NCBI RefSeq assembly: GCF_001456115.1
Contig: NZ_CP013264.1
Span: forward strand, 496,001 to 560,000
Length of the DNA stretch: 64,000 nucleotides
Direction of reading: 5' to 3'
Origin: Sphingobium baderi
GTDB taxonomy: Bacteria; Pseudomonadota; Alphaproteobacteria; Sphingomonadales; Sphingomonadaceae
In this document: in pieces, positions 46,346 to 55,878 of the stretch
Layout: each line of letters opens with the position of its first letter
Position numbering within the stretch: position 1 is the stretch's first letter
The notes under the pieces: generated by a model
Told to the model about the DNA's origin: nothing
Databases searched by the model: none
What the model saw: only the letters and a program-made list of their open reading frames with translations
Made by a program: the position numbers and the translations under genes

Positions 46346-47307
46346 GCCGCGTCCTCCCGCGTCCGGTCTTCCGTCATCTGGCGGGCGACCGATTCCCCGG
46401 CGATGGCAACGAAAGCGTCATGCAGGCCGGGCCGTTCGATCGACAGGCTTTCAATCCCCGCATTGCCGTCCAGCAAGGCGCGCAGCAGCGGTTCTATCCC
46501 GCCATCGGGCAGCGCGAAATGCCAGTTTCCGTCCTGCGCCAACGTTTCGGGCGGCAAGGCGCGCCGCCAAGGCCCGTCGCTCGCCCGCGTGCGGAGCGTC
46601 ACCTGCGGGCGCAACCGGTCGCGCGCGCGGGCGACCGACCCTTCGAAACGGATGCGGCCACCCGCGACAATGGCGATGCGCTCGCACAATCGTTCGGCAT
46701 GGGCGATGACATGGGTGGAGAACAACACCGTCACCCCGGCCCGCGCCTGTTCGCGGATCAACACCTCCAGCTTGCCCTGATTGATGGCGTCGAGACCGGA
46801 AAAGGGTTCGTCGAGGACGATCAGGCGCGGTTCGTGGACGATGGTGCCGAAAAGCTGAACGGTTTGCGCCATGCCCTTGGAAAGCTGGCGGATCGGCTTG
46901 TCGGCGGAAGCACCCATGCCGTGCGCCTCCAGCATGGCGCGGGCGCGTTCCCGCCCGACCTTGAGCGGCAGGCCGCGCAGCGCGCCCATGAAGGCAATGG
47001 CATCAAAGGCCTTCATCGACGGATAGAGGCCGCGCTCCTCCGGCAGATAACCGATGAGGCGCGATTGCCGCAGCGGTTGCGGATCGCCCAGCAATGTGCG
47101 TTCGCCTTCGTCGGGATCGACGATGCCGAGCAACGTCCGCAGCAAGGTGGTCTTGCCCGCGCCATTGGGACCGAGCACGCCGTAGATCGTCCCGGCGGGC
47201 ACCGCGATGTCGATGCCGTCCACCGCCCGAAAATCGCCGAATGTCTTGACAAGCCCGTGGGCTTCGACGGCATAGGCGGGTTGCGGGGTTGGCATATCAG
47301 CGGTCAT
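46342..47307 (-). CDS. ABC exporter ATPase (NatA-like)
   Basis: This 321-residue ATPase drives the permease downstream. The Walker A motif GVLGPNGAGKTTLLRTLLG lies near residues 43-61, the signature QLSKGMAQTVQLFGTI near 140, Walker B LIVLDEPFSGLDAI near 163, and the switch His in LFSTHVIAHAERLCE. A C-terminal extension (about 230-320) is variable. ATG at 47307 is used; a second ATG four codons later is possible. The upstream gap to the divergent queG is only 24 bp, so the two promoters must overlap. Confidence 0.92.
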   Translation of the reverse strand: MTADMPTPQPAYAVEAHGLVKTFGDFRAVDGIDIAVPAGTIYGVLGPNGAGKTTLLRTLLGIVDPDEGERTLLGDPQPLRQSRLIGYLPEERGLYPSMKAFDAIAFMGALRGLPLKVGRERARAMLEAHGMGASADKPIRQLSKGMAQTVQLFGTIVHEPRLIVLDEPFSGLDAINQGKLEVLIREQARAGVTVLFSTHVIAHAERLCERIAIVAGGRIRFEGSVARARDRLRPQVTLRTRASDGPWRRALPPETLAQDGNWHFALPDGGIEPLLRALLDGNAGIESLSIERPGLHDAFVAIAGESVARQMTEDRTREDAA

Positions 47308-47331
47308 ATGCTCCCCAAATAGTGACAGCCG

Positions 47332-48378
47332 ATGCCAACGCAAATCGAAACCTTGGAACAGCGCCTGAAAAGACAGGCCGCGCAACTGGGCTTTGCCGCC
47401 TGCGCGATCGCCTCGGCGGACGCCGCGCCCATGGCGGGACGGCGGCTGCGCGACTGGCTGAACGCGGGGCATCATGGCGACATGCTGTGGATGGAGGAGC
47501 GCGCGGAGCAACGCGGATCGCCTCGGGGACTGTGGCCCGATGTCCGCAGCGTCATCATGCTGGGAATGAGCTATGCGCCGGGGCGCGATCCGCTGGCGCT
47601 GGCGAAGGCGGGAGACCGGGCGCGGATTTCGGTCTACGCGCAGGGCAAGGATTATCACGACACCGTCAAGAAGGGACTGAAGGCGCTGGCGCGCTGGCTG
47701 GTCGAACAGCAGGGCAGCGCGCTCAAGGTTTTCGTCGACACCGCCCCGGTCATGGAAAAGCCGCTTGCCATGGCGGCGGGGCTGGGATGGCAGGGCAAGC
47801 ATAGCAACCTTGTCAGCCGCACCCATGGAAGCTGGCTGTTCCTGGGCGCGATCTATAGCGAGATCGCGCTGACGCCGGATGAAGGGGAACACGATCATTG
47901 CGGCAGTTGCACCGCCTGCCAGACCGCTTGTCCGACCGACGCCTTCCCATCGCCCTATGTGGTCGATGCGCGGCGATGCATTTCCTACCTCACCATCGAG
48001 CATAAGGGGCCGATCCCGGAAGCGTTGCGCCCCGGCATCGGCAATCGCGTCTATGGCTGCGACGATTGCCTGGCGGTGTGCCCGTGGAACAAGTTCGCCG
48101 ATGCCGCAGCGGCGAACCGCGCCTTTCTGGGCCGGGCGGAACTGGCCGCGCCCGCGATAGAGGATCTGCTGGCGCTGGACGATGCGGCGTTCCGGGAGAT
48201 TTTCTCCGGCTCGCCAATCAAGCGGATCGGGCGCGGGCGCATGGTCCGCAACGCCGCCGTCGCCGCCGGGAACAGCGGCGAGCCGCGCCTGATCGCAAAG
48301 CTGCGACCGCTGACGAGCGATGGCGATCCTGTCGTGGCCGAAGCGGCGACATGGGCGATCGCGCGGCTTTCGGCCTAG
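47332..48378 (+). CDS. queG: Epoxyqueuosine reductase
   Basis: QueG (348 residues) reduces epoxyqueuosine to queuosine in the tRNA anticodon, using cobalamin and two [4Fe-4S] clusters. The cobalamin-binding part (about 1-190) contains [20 protein letters not shown]. The two cluster motifs are [16 protein letters not shown] (near residue 190) and [13 protein letters not shown] (near 245). A HEAT-like C-terminal tail follows. Motifs and length match the family. It is divergent from the ABC exporter genes with only 24 bp between the starts. Confidence 0.95.
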   Translation: MPTQIETLEQRLKRQAAQLGFAACAIASADAAPMAGRRLRDWLNAGHHGDMLWMEERAEQRGSPRGLWPDVRSVIMLGMSYAPGRDPLALAKAGDRARISVYAQGKDYHDTVKKGLKALARWLVEQQGSALKVFVDTAPVMEKPLAMAAGLGWQGKHSNLVSRTHGSWLFLGAIYSEIALTPDEGEHDHCGSCTACQTACPTDAFPSPYVVDARRCISYLTIEHKGPIPEALRPGIGNRVYGCDDCLAVCPWNKFADAAAANRAFLGRAELAAPAIEDLLALDDAAFREIFSGSPIKRIGRGRMVRNAAVAAGNSGEPRLIAKLRPLTSDGDPVVAEAATWAIARLSA

Positions 48379-48504
48379 GGCCAATGCCATTCAGGAGATG
48401 GTGGAATTGCGTGACCCGGCGCGCAGCGGACACCAAGTCCGTGAACACCAGAAGCACGGAAAGACCGCATTTGCAGCCCGCCAGAACTGAATTGGCGATC
48501 GGCC

Positions 48505-48879
48505 CTAACGTCCCTGCAAGGATGTAGCGCAGCTCGCCGGATCGACGTCGGCGCCCGAAGGCGCGCGGGCGTCGACATGGGTCACGACCGGTTCCTTCCC
48601 CCGCCCCGGCGAATAGAGATAGGCGTCCAGCACGCAGCGGCCATTGCCGAATTGCAGTTTCCGCATGCTGCTTTCGCGAATGTCGAGGCGCGGCGTGCCG
48701 AACATCCCGGTCAGATGCTTCGCGTCCATGCCCATGAGCGGGCCGGTCTTCATGAAAGCGCTGGCGGGCGGACCGGCAGACGGGGCTGGCTGACGCGTCT
48801 GGGGCACCACCGTTCCGGCCCCGCAGGCGGCGAGCGGCAGCGACAGCAGGCCGGTCAGCAAGAGACGGGTCGGGTTCAT
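48505..48879 (-). CDS. Predicted lipoprotein of unknown function
   Basis: This 124-residue protein has a signal peptide ending in a lipobox with Cys19 (LPLAACG). The mature part has MKTGPLMGMDAKHLTGMFGT, which looks like a short binding helix, and a final YLYSPGRGKEPVVTHVDAR with two cysteines near the end. I recognise no family. Its ATG overlaps the end of the EI24-like gene by 4 bp (48876-48879), so the two are co-translated. Confidence 0.75.
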   Translation of the reverse strand: MNPTRLLLTGLLSLPLAACGAGTVVPQTRQPAPSAGPPASAFMKTGPLMGMDAKHLTGMFGTPRLDIRESSMRKLQFGNGRCVLDAYLYSPGRGKEPVVTHVDARAPSGADVDPASCATSLQGR

Positions 48880-49544
48880 GCGCTTTTCCTTCTGACGCCA
48901 TGCAGCATGTGCACCGCCATAGCCGCGCTCCACACCGGCGCAAGCAGGTTGACGAAGGGGACGATGAAGAGAAGCGTCGAAACGAGGCCCAGCAGCCACC
49001 GGCTGCCGCGCGGGATGGGCGGGCGGGCGGGGTGGCGCGGCTCCACCAGGTCGGCCAGATCGCGGCCCAGCAGATAGGTGTTGAGCAATAGGAACAGGCC
49101 GATGGTGCCGAAACCCACCGCCAGCAGGGCGATATAGGCGGGCAAGGCGATCAGGTTCCAGCCCAGCGTCCGGCCCAGCGAGGCCAGCGCGAAACGCAGG
49201 CTGCGGGCCGGGCCGACGGGGCGGGCTTCGCGCGCTGCTTCGGGGTAGCTGCCCTGCTCGACCGCCATCACGATGTCGTCGGCGTAAAAGCCCATGACCG
49301 CCATGGCGACGACGCGGAACAGCAGCCAGCCCGTCGGGATCATGGCGATGGCCGTGGCCGCCGCTTCGGCCAGCCCCCCGCCGCCCCAGCCGAAATGCAG
49401 GCGCACCGCATGGAAGGCCGCCCACAGCGCAACACCGAGCGCGACGAAGATCAGCAGCGTCAGCGCCAGCGATTTGGCGAGCAGCCTGCGGGTCGCGGCG
49501 TGAAAGAGGATCGGGAAGGCGCGCAGGGCGGCGACTATGACCAT
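48876..49544 (-). CDS. EI24/CysZ-like membrane protein
   Basis: This 222-residue protein has four to six hydrophobic segments, with the EI24/CysZ-like stretch FALASLGRTLGWNLIALPAY near 117-136, then TIGLFLLLNTYLLGRDLADL near 151-170, and FIVPFVNLLAPVWSAAMAVH near the end. E. coli CysZ imports sulfate; whether this one does so is not known. It is translated together with the lipoprotein behind it through a 4-bp overlap. Confidence 0.82.
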   Translation of the reverse strand: MVIVAALRAFPILFHAATRRLLAKSLALTLLIFVALGVALWAAFHAVRLHFGWGGGGLAEAAATAIAMIPTGWLLFRVVAMAVMGFYADDIVMAVEQGSYPEAAREARPVGPARSLRFALASLGRTLGWNLIALPAYIALLAVGFGTIGLFLLLNTYLLGRDLADLVEPRHPARPPIPRGSRWLLGLVSTLLFIVPFVNLLAPVWSAAMAVHMLHGVRRKSA

Positions 49545-49666
49545 GGCCCGCTATCCCCCGTCCCGGCCGCGCCGTCAATCAGCGCCGTTGCACGCGGGCG
49601 GCCGCGCCGGTAGAGACGAACGCGCAATCATCCTTTCCCTCCTCCTCCATCAGACAAGGATTCCGC

Positions 49667-50668
49667 GTGACCGCTTCCGCCCCCGCGCTTGATATTATCG
49701 CCATCGGCAATGCGATTGTCGACGTGCTCGCCCGCAGCGATGACGGCTTCCTCGCCGAACGCAGCCTGACCAAGGGCGCGATGCAACTGATCGACGCGAA
49801 CATGGCAGAGCGGCTTTATGCCGACATGGACGCGGGCAAGGAAATCAGCGGCGGGTCGGCCGCCAACACGCTGGCGGGCATCGCCGCGCTCGGCAAGACA
49901 TGCGGCTTCATCGGGCAGGTGTGCGACGATCAGCTGGGCGCGGTGTTCACCCATGACGTTCGCGCGCTGGGCATCCGTTACGACACGCCCCCGGTGAAGG
50001 GCGATGTGCCCACGGCGCGCTGCCTGATCCTGGTGACGCCCGACGCGCAGCGGACGATGAACACTTTTCTAGGGGCGTCGCAGTTCCTGCCGGAATCGGC
50101 GCTGGACCTGGACCTGATCCGGTCGGCGGGCATCCTTTATCTGGAAGGCTATCTGTGGGATCCCGAACAGCCGCGCAAGGCGATGCGCGCGGCCATCGAC
50201 GCGGCGCGGGGCGCGGGGCGCAAGGTGGCGTTCACCTTGTCCGACACGTTCGTGATCGACCGGCACCGGGCGGATTTCGCCGCTCTGATCGACGCGGGAC
50301 AGATCGACATCCTCTTTTCCAATGAGGGCGAGATCCAGTCGCTCGCGCAGATCGACGATTTCGAGAAAGCCGTCGCCGCCATCGCGCCCAAGGTGCCGGT
50401 GCTGGTGTCGACGCGCAGCGAAAGGGGCGCGATCGCGGTGGTCGACGGCGTGCGTTACGAAGTGCCCGCCGCGCTGGTGTCGCAGATCGTGGACACGACG
50501 GGCGCGGGCGACCTGTTCGCCGCCGGTTTCCTCGCCGCGCATATCGACGGGATGGGCGTGGAAGACTGCCTGCGTCTGGGCGCGGCGGCTGCGGCGGAAG
50601 TGATTTCCCACTGGGGTGCGCGGCCGGAGGAAGATCTGAAGCTGATCCGAGCGAAGCTGTTCGGCTGA
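49667..50668 (+). CDS. PfkB-family kinase, probably adenosine kinase
   Basis: This 333-residue sugar/nucleoside kinase has the N-terminal IIAIGNAIVDVLAR, the GGSAANTLAGIAALG substrate segment (62-76), and the PfkB signature DTTGAGDLFAAGFL with the catalytic Asp282. The overall pattern (TKGAMQLID, QVCDDQLGAVFTHDVRALGI) matches bacterial adenosine kinase-like proteins, which convert adenosine to AMP. Ribokinase or related activity cannot be excluded. It is plus strand, ending 1 bp before the convergent flippase gene. Confidence 0.85.
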   Translation: MTASAPALDIIAIGNAIVDVLARSDDGFLAERSLTKGAMQLIDANMAERLYADMDAGKEISGGSAANTLAGIAALGKTCGFIGQVCDDQLGAVFTHDVRALGIRYDTPPVKGDVPTARCLILVTPDAQRTMNTFLGASQFLPESALDLDLIRSAGILYLEGYLWDPEQPRKAMRAAIDAARGAGRKVAFTLSDTFVIDRHRADFAALIDAGQIDILFSNEGEIQSLAQIDDFEKAVAAIAPKVPVLVSTRSERGAIAVVDGVRYEVPAALVSQIVDTTGAGDLFAAGFLAAHIDGMGVEDCLRLGAAAAAEVISHWGARPEEDLKLIRAKLFG

Positions 50669-50669
50669 A

Positions 50670-52190
50670 TCAGGTGGCCTTGCGGAACAAGGCCCGGTCG
50701 TCCGGGCCGAAGCCCCAGCGCCAGATGACGAGGCCGTAGACGCCCAATATCGCCGGGATGCCGAACAGCAGTTCGACCCATTCGAAATGGCTCGGCAGCG
50801 CGACGAAGGCTCCACCCACGATGCAGGCGATGGCGGATGCGCCCAGCAGCGGCCATCGCCATGCATTGATCGGGGCGTTCAGCAGGTGCGAGAGCAGCCG
50901 CGCCTTGACCAGCGCGCCCACGCCCAGCGCCATGCACAGGGCCAGCGCGGGCGCGGCGGCGGTGACCATGTCGGACCATCCCATCCGCCGCGCCACGAGG
51001 ATGAGGATGAAGCTCAATCCCGCCTGAAGCGCGATCATGAACAGGGAAATCATCAGGTTCCGGTGTCGCGCGATATAGACCAGCGCCGATTCGCTGACCA
51101 CGGCGGTGGCCGCGACGACTTCGGCCAGCAGCAGGAAGGCGAGCGCCCCGGTGCCGCCGACGAAATGCGGGCCGACAAGGCCCATCACCGCTTCGCCGGG
51201 GATGCCGAGCGCCAAGGCGATCCCCGCCTGCGCGGCGATGATCCAGAAGCCGACCTGACTCACCTGTTTTGCGATGGCGGTCAGGTTGCCTTCCGCCAGA
51301 TTGCGGGTGATGACGGGGCCAAGGATCGGATCGAAGCTGGTCTTGAGCTTTTGCGGCAGGGACGCGACCTGCTGCGCGACATAATAGATACCGATCACCG
51401 CCGGGCTCACGAAGAGGCCCAGTATCGCCATGTCCAGCCGCCGCGACCCCCATTCGACGCCATCCGCCGCCGCCAGCGGCAGGTTGCGGCGCGCGAGCCG
51501 CCACAGGCGCCCCACATCGGGCCGCCAGCCATAGGGAATGCCATAATGGCGGGTCATGGGAATGATCGAAGCGACCAGCGCGGCGATCATCGACACCACA
51601 TAGGAGAGGATGAGGCCGTCGCGGGTCGAATAGAAGGCGAAGGCGAACGCCCCGATGCTGATCGCCCATGGTTCTATGATGGACCGCGCGCGCACGGTCG
51701 CGCCAATGTCGAAGCGATAGGCGCAGGCGGCCAGCGCCACGTCCGATCCGGCGACCGCGATGACGATCAACGCCAGCAGCCGGTCAAGGCCGTTGATGCC
51801 GCTATTGGGAAACATGGCCTGCGGAAAGACGACCAGCAGCCCCGCCCCCGCCACGGAAGCGATCAACGTCACCGCCATCGCGTCGGTCACGACATGGGAA
51901 TGGGGCCGCTTGGTCTGGGCCAATGCGCCCGCAAGGCCGCGTTTCAGGCCCAGCGTCGCAAGCTGCGCGATGAACTCCACCACCAGCACGGCATAAGCGA
52001 AGCGGCCCAGCGCATCCGCGCCATACCAGCGCCCGGCGATGAACAGGAACGGCAGGCGCGCGGCCAGACGCAGCAGAAAACCGAAGATATTGGTGCGCCC
52101 GCCCTTGGCAAGCGCCGCAATGTCGTCCTGCGGTGCGGAAGGGGCTGCGTCGGCCGCCAAATTATTATGATCCCCCTGTCGTCTTGTCAT
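50670..52190 (-). CDS. Polysaccharide flippase-like membrane protein (Wzx/MATE type)
   Basis: This 506-residue protein has about 12-14 membrane segments after a short cytoplasmic N-terminus (about 1-30). Landmarks are GRTNIFGFLLRLAARLPFLF in the first segments, YADALGRFAY-like WYGADALGRFAYAVLVVEF, and GIYYVAQQVASLPQKLKTSF with DPILGPVITRNLAEGN in the middle. This is the layout of flippases for lipid-linked oligosaccharides. No glycosyltransferases adjoin it, so the substrate is open. It is isolated on the minus strand. Confidence 0.8.
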   Translation of the reverse strand: MTRRQGDHNNLAADAAPSAPQDDIAALAKGGRTNIFGFLLRLAARLPFLFIAGRWYGADALGRFAYAVLVVEFIAQLATLGLKRGLAGALAQTKRPHSHVVTDAMAVTLIASVAGAGLLVVFPQAMFPNSGINGLDRLLALIVIAVAGSDVALAACAYRFDIGATVRARSIIEPWAISIGAFAFAFYSTRDGLILSYVVSMIAALVASIIPMTRHYGIPYGWRPDVGRLWRLARRNLPLAAADGVEWGSRRLDMAILGLFVSPAVIGIYYVAQQVASLPQKLKTSFDPILGPVITRNLAEGNLTAIAKQVSQVGFWIIAAQAGIALALGIPGEAVMGLVGPHFVGGTGALAFLLLAEVVAATAVVSESALVYIARHRNLMISLFMIALQAGLSFILILVARRMGWSDMVTAAAPALALCMALGVGALVKARLLSHLLNAPINAWRWPLLGASAIACIVGGAFVALPSHFEWVELLFGIPAILGVYGLVIWRWGFGPDDRALFRKAT

Positions 52191-52229
52191 TGGCGCCCGA
52201 TATAAAAGATAAAAGGCAGCGCGGCGAAC

Positions 52230-53201
52230 TTATTCCGCGCGGATCGGGCGGGCGAGCAGCGCGTCGATCACCTGCGGCAAGGGCGCGGCATCCTCCAGCA
52301 GGGCGCAAACCGCCTCCACCACCGGCATTTCGACGCCCGATGCGCGGGCGGCTTCGCGCAGCACGGGCGCGGTGAACGCCCCTTCCGCCACGGTGCGCCG
52401 ATGGGCGAGCAGCGCGGCGGCGGGCTGCCCCTCGCCCAATCCCTTGCCCAAAGAGAAGTTGCGCGAGTTGGTGGAGGAACAGGTCAGCACCAAATCGCCC
52501 AGCCCGGAAAGCCCCGCCAGCGTTTCCGCCCGCGCGCCCCGCGCAAGGCCAAAGCGCGTCATTTCCGCAAAGCCCCGGCTGATGAGCGCGGCGCGGGCGT
52601 TAAGGCCCAGCCCCGCTCCTTCCGCGACGCCGCAGGCGATGGCGAGGACGTTCTTGACCGCGCCGCCGATCTCCGCGCCGATCACATCGTCCGAGAGATA
52701 GGGGCGGAAGGCCGGGCGCGCGATCCGCGCCGCGATGCGCGCGGCAAGCGCCGCATCCGCGCAGGCCAGGGTGATGGCCGTAGGCAGGCCTTTTGCCACT
52801 TCGCTGGCGAAGGTCGGGCCGGAGAGGACGGCGATGGGCGATTGGGGCTGCGCCTGCGCGGCAACCTCCGACATCAGCAAATGGGTGCCCGCTTCGATCC
52901 CCTTGGAACAGAGGATCAGCGGCACGCCCGCAGGCGCCTGCGCCACGACGCTCCGCAGATGCTGGGCGGGGCAGACGACGAGCAGCAGATCGCGGTCGGC
53001 CATGTCGGCCATGTCGCTGGTCGCCTCGATCCCGGCGTTCAGCGGGATGTCGGGCAAATAGAGCGGATTGGCACGGTCGCGGTTCACCGCCTCCACGACT
53101 TCCGGCTCCAGCGCCCAGAGCCGCACATGCGCTCCATCGGCGGCCAGCAATTGCGCCAGCGCCGTGCCCCATGCGCCCGCACCGATCACGCCTGCCTTCA
53201 T
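52230..53201 (-). CDS. gpsA: NAD(P)-dependent glycerol-3-phosphate dehydrogenase
   Basis: GpsA (323 residues) reduces dihydroxyacetone phosphate to glycerol 3-phosphate for phospholipid synthesis. The cofactor motif GAGAWGTAL starts at residue 7. The catalytic lysine lies in [16 protein letters not shown], with substrate contacts in [17 protein letters not shown]. Length is normal. The frame is open upstream, but the ATG at 53201 overlaps the tsaD stop by 4 bp, which is the expected coupled arrangement in this group. Confidence 0.96.
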   Translation of the reverse strand: MKAGVIGAGAWGTALAQLLAADGAHVRLWALEPEVVEAVNRDRANPLYLPDIPLNAGIEATSDMADMADRDLLLVVCPAQHLRSVVAQAPAGVPLILCSKGIEAGTHLLMSEVAAQAQPQSPIAVLSGPTFASEVAKGLPTAITLACADAALAARIAARIARPAFRPYLSDDVIGAEIGGAVKNVLAIACGVAEGAGLGLNARAALISRGFAEMTRFGLARGARAETLAGLSGLGDLVLTCSSTNSRNFSLGKGLGEGQPAAALLAHRRTVAEGAFTAPVLREAARASGVEMPVVEAVCALLEDAAPLPQVIDALLARPIRAE

Positions 53202-54232
53202 GCTTTCACCCCCGCGCCGCGCGCCTTTTCCGCATCCGGGTCGAGCGGCCAGCGCGGCCGGGCCGGAATGGAAAGATCGTCCACCAAACCCGCCGCATAA
53301 CGCTCCGCCCCGGCCCAGGCGATCATCGCCGCATTGTCGGTGCAAAGCCAGAGCGGCGGCGCGACGAAGGGCAGGTCGAACTCGCCCGCCAGCGCGGTCA
53401 GCGCGCCGCGCACCGCCTGATTGGCGGCGACCCCGCCCGCGACGACCAGAGCGGTGATGCCGGGGCTGGCCTTCAAAGCGCGACGGGTGCGGTCGATCAA
53501 GCAATCGACCACGGCCTGCTGGAAGCTGGCGGCGATATCCTCCGAATTGTGCTGGCCCGATTGGGCGGCGCGCATGACGGCGCTTTTGAGGCCCGCGAAG
53601 GAGAAATGCGGATCGTCCGTGCCCAGCAGAGGGCGCGGCAGCGGCACGGCGCGGGGATTTCCCTTTGCCGCCGCCTTCTCCACCGCCGGGCCGCCGGGAA
53701 AGCCCAGGCCGAGCAGCTTCGCCGTCTTGTCGAAGGCTTCGCCCGCCGCATCGTCGATGGTGGTGGCGAGGCGCGCATAATCGCCGGGGCCGCGCACATG
53801 GAGCAACTGGCAATGGCCGCCCGACACCAGCAGCAGCAGATAGGGGAATTGCAGCGACGGATCGGCAAGGCGCGGGGAGAGCGCGTGACCCTCCAGATGG
53901 TTGACCGCCACCAGGGGCTTGCCCGCCGCATGGGCCAGCGCCTTGCCGGTGACGAGGCCGACCATGACCCCGCCGATCAGGCCCGGCCCCGCCGTCGCCG
54001 CGATCACGTCCACATCGTCCAGCGTCAGTTCCGCATCGGCAAGCGCGGCCTCCACCAGGGGGGCCAGCGCCTCCACATGCGCGCGGGCCGCGATTTCGGG
54101 CACGACGCCGCCATAGGGACGATGCGCGTCCTCCTGCGTGGCGAGGCGGTGGGCAAGGATCTTCCCCTCGGCTGTCACCAGCGCCGCCGCGGTTTCGTCG
54201 CAGCTTGATTCCAGACCGAGGATGATCGTCAT
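53198..54232 (-). CDS. tsaD: tRNA N6-adenosine threonylcarbamoyltransferase TsaD
   Basis: TsaD (344 residues from the start at 54232) attaches threonylcarbamoyl to A37 of ANN-decoding tRNAs, with TsaB and TsaE. The ASKHA fold begins [17 protein letters not shown], and the metal-binding histidines lie in [14 protein letters not shown]. The second conserved block [19 protein letters not shown] sequence ([16 protein letters not shown]) follows, and the C-terminus has [17 protein letters not shown] and [17 protein letters not shown]. Four more codons are open upstream. It is coupled to gpsA and divergent from hemC. Confidence 0.96.
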   Translation of the reverse strand: MTIILGLESSCDETAAALVTAEGKILAHRLATQEDAHRPYGGVVPEIAARAHVEALAPLVEAALADAELTLDDVDVIAATAGPGLIGGVMVGLVTGKALAHAAGKPLVAVNHLEGHALSPRLADPSLQFPYLLLLVSGGHCQLLHVRGPGDYARLATTIDDAAGEAFDKTAKLLGLGFPGGPAVEKAAAKGNPRAVPLPRPLLGTDDPHFSFAGLKSAVMRAAQSGQHNSEDIAASFQQAVVDCLIDRTRRALKASPGITALVVAGGVAANQAVRGALTALAGEFDLPFVAPPLWLCTDNAAMIAWAGAERYAAGLVDDLSIPARPRWPLDPDAEKARGAGVKA

Positions 54233-54276
54233 TGCCGCTTCCATCTAATGCGCCCGGCCATTAGAGCAAGCCGCAT

Positions 54277-55203
54277 ATGACAGGAAGTGATCGACCATTG
54301 CGCCTCGGCACCAGAGGCTCCCCGCTCGCGCTGGCGCAGGCGCGCATGACGGCGCAGGCTTTATGCGCCCATTCCGGCTGGCCGCAGCAGGCGATCGAAA
54401 CGGTGATCGTCCAGACCAGCGGCGACCGGATTCAGGATCGGGCGCTGGCGGAGATCGGCGGCAAGGCGCTGTGGACCAAGGAACTGGACCGGGCGCTGGT
54501 GGAGGGCGAGATCGACTTTGCCGTCCATTCGATGAAGGATGTGGAGACGATCCGCCCCGGCGCCATCCGCATCGCCGCCATGCTGCCCCGCGCGGATGTG
54601 CGCGACAAGCTGATCGGCGCGGAGAGTTTCGACGCGCTGCCCGCCGGTCCGGTGATCGGCACCAGTTCCCCCCGCCGCGCCGCGCAGGTCCGGCGATTGC
54701 GGCCCGATGCGCGGATCATATTGTTCCGGGGCAATGTCGCCACGCGCCTTGGCAAGCTGGCGGCGGGGGAGGCCCATGCGACGCTGCTGGCCGCCGCCGG
54801 GCTGGACCGGCTGGGGCAGAGCGATGTGGGCGCTCTCATTCCCCTCGACATCATGCTGCCCGCCCCTTCGCAGGGCGCGGTGGGGATCGAAACGCTGAGC
54901 GAAAACAGGGCGATGCTGGATCTGCTCGCCGCGATCAACGATAGCGATACATTCGACTGCGTGATGGCGGAACGCGCTGTGCTGAAAGGGCTGGGCGGCA
55001 CATGTCATTCCCCCATCGCGGCGCTGGCCGTGGTGGACGGAGCCGCCCTTCACCTGCGTGCCGAGATATTGAGCGCGGACGGGCAGGAAAGAGTGGCCGA
55101 AGAAGCACGGATCGCACGCGGCGACCAGGAAGCGGGGGAGGCGATGGGCCGGGCGCTGCTGGATCGCGCCAGCCCCGCCCTGCGCGCCCTGTTCGAAGCG
55201 TGA
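54277..55203 (+). CDS. hemC: Hydroxymethylbilane synthase (porphobilinogen deaminase)
   Basis: HemC (308 residues) polymerises four porphobilinogens into hydroxymethylbilane. Arginine-rich catalytic segments are visible: RLGTRGSPLALAQARM, GTSSPRRAAQVRRLRP and LFRGNVATRLGKL, with Asp88 in VHSMKDVE. The dipyrromethane cofactor is attached to Cys243 in GGTCHSPIAAL. Its stop overlaps the GTG of hemD by 4 bp (55200-55203), so the two are coupled. The divergent tsaD gene leaves a 44-bp gap for both promoters. Confidence 0.97.
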   Translation: MTGSDRPLRLGTRGSPLALAQARMTAQALCAHSGWPQQAIETVIVQTSGDRIQDRALAEIGGKALWTKELDRALVEGEIDFAVHSMKDVETIRPGAIRIAAMLPRADVRDKLIGAESFDALPAGPVIGTSSPRRAAQVRRLRPDARIILFRGNVATRLGKLAAGEAHATLLAAAGLDRLGQSDVGALIPLDIMLPAPSQGAVGIETLSENRAMLDLLAAINDSDTFDCVMAERAVLKGLGGTCHSPIAALAVVDGAALHLRAEILSADGQERVAEEARIARGDQEAGEAMGRALLDRASPALRALFEA

Positions 55204-55868
55204 GGCCGCTCATCATCCTGCGGCCCGAACCGGGGGCGGGCAGGACGGCGGCGCGGGCCGCGCGCATGGGCCTGACCGCTCGTCTCTGCCCTCTTTTCGA
55301 GGCGCGGGCGCTGGATTGGGTCGCGCCATCGCCGGGGCGGTTCGACGCCTTGCTGCTGACCAGCGCGCAAACCGTGCGGATGGCCGGTCCGCAACTGGAC
55401 CAGTATCGCGCCCTGCCCGCCTATGCCGTGGGCGGCGCAACGGCGACGGCGATGGAGGCGGCGGGCTTCGACGCCGTGACGGCGGGCGAAACCGATGGCA
55501 GCGCCATTGCCGCGCGGATCGCGGCGGATGGCTATCGAACCGTGCTCCATCCCGGTGGGGTCGACACCGCGTCCATAGAGCCGGGGCCGCTCACCCTTCA
55601 CGCGATCGCCGTCTATGCCATGATCGAAACGGCGGCGGACGGGCTGAACGGGCTTACCGGCGGAGAAGCGGTTCTGATGGTCCATTCACCGCGCGCGGGA
55701 AAGCGGCTGTCCGCGCTGATCGCGGAAGAGCGGCGCGGAAGGCTGCATATTGTCGCCATCAGTGACGCGGCGCTGGCAGCCTGCGGCGAGGGCTGGGCCA
55801 GCGTTCAGGCGGCCGAGCGGCCCGATGATGACAGGATGCTGGCTCTTGCCCGCCGATTGTGCGAATGA
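55200..55868 (+). CDS. hemD: Uroporphyrinogen-III synthase
   Basis: HemD (222 residues) closes hydroxymethylbilane into uroporphyrinogen III. The sequence is poorly conserved, as usual in this family, but the position right after hemC and the pattern fit: PLIILRPEPGAGRTAARAAR at the N-terminus, FDALLLTSAQTVRMAG, AYAVGGATATAMEAAGFDAV and later VLMVHSPRAGKRLSALI. The GTG start overlaps hemC. The next gene begins 10 bp later. Confidence 0.88.
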   Translation: MRPLIILRPEPGAGRTAARAARMGLTARLCPLFEARALDWVAPSPGRFDALLLTSAQTVRMAGPQLDQYRALPAYAVGGATATAMEAAGFDAVTAGETDGSAIAARIAADGYRTVLHPGGVDTASIEPGPLTLHAIAVYAMIETAADGLNGLTGGEAVLMVHSPRAGKRLSALIAEERRGRLHIVAISDAALAACGEGWASVQAAERPDDDRMLALARRLCE

Positions 55869-55878
55869 ACTGCCCGAC

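Noticed and set aside
45386..46780. 464-codon frame antisense to the ABC exporter genes
   Set aside because: It crosses the boundary of two clear genes on the other strand and shows no recognisable domain.
47308..48390. Long minus-strand extension upstream of the ABC ATPase frame
   Set aside because: This in-frame extension lies opposite queG and has no homology; the ATPase starts at 47307.
48379..48504. Possible small RNA or gene between queG and the lipoprotein gene
   Set aside because: Only weak, scattered dyads and no T run or coding frame with a ribosome binding site; I see nothing I can support.
50787..52205. 472-codon plus-strand frame opposite the flippase gene
   Set aside because: The minus-strand product has the regular membrane-helix pattern; the plus frame encodes low-complexity His/Arg/Gln sequence.
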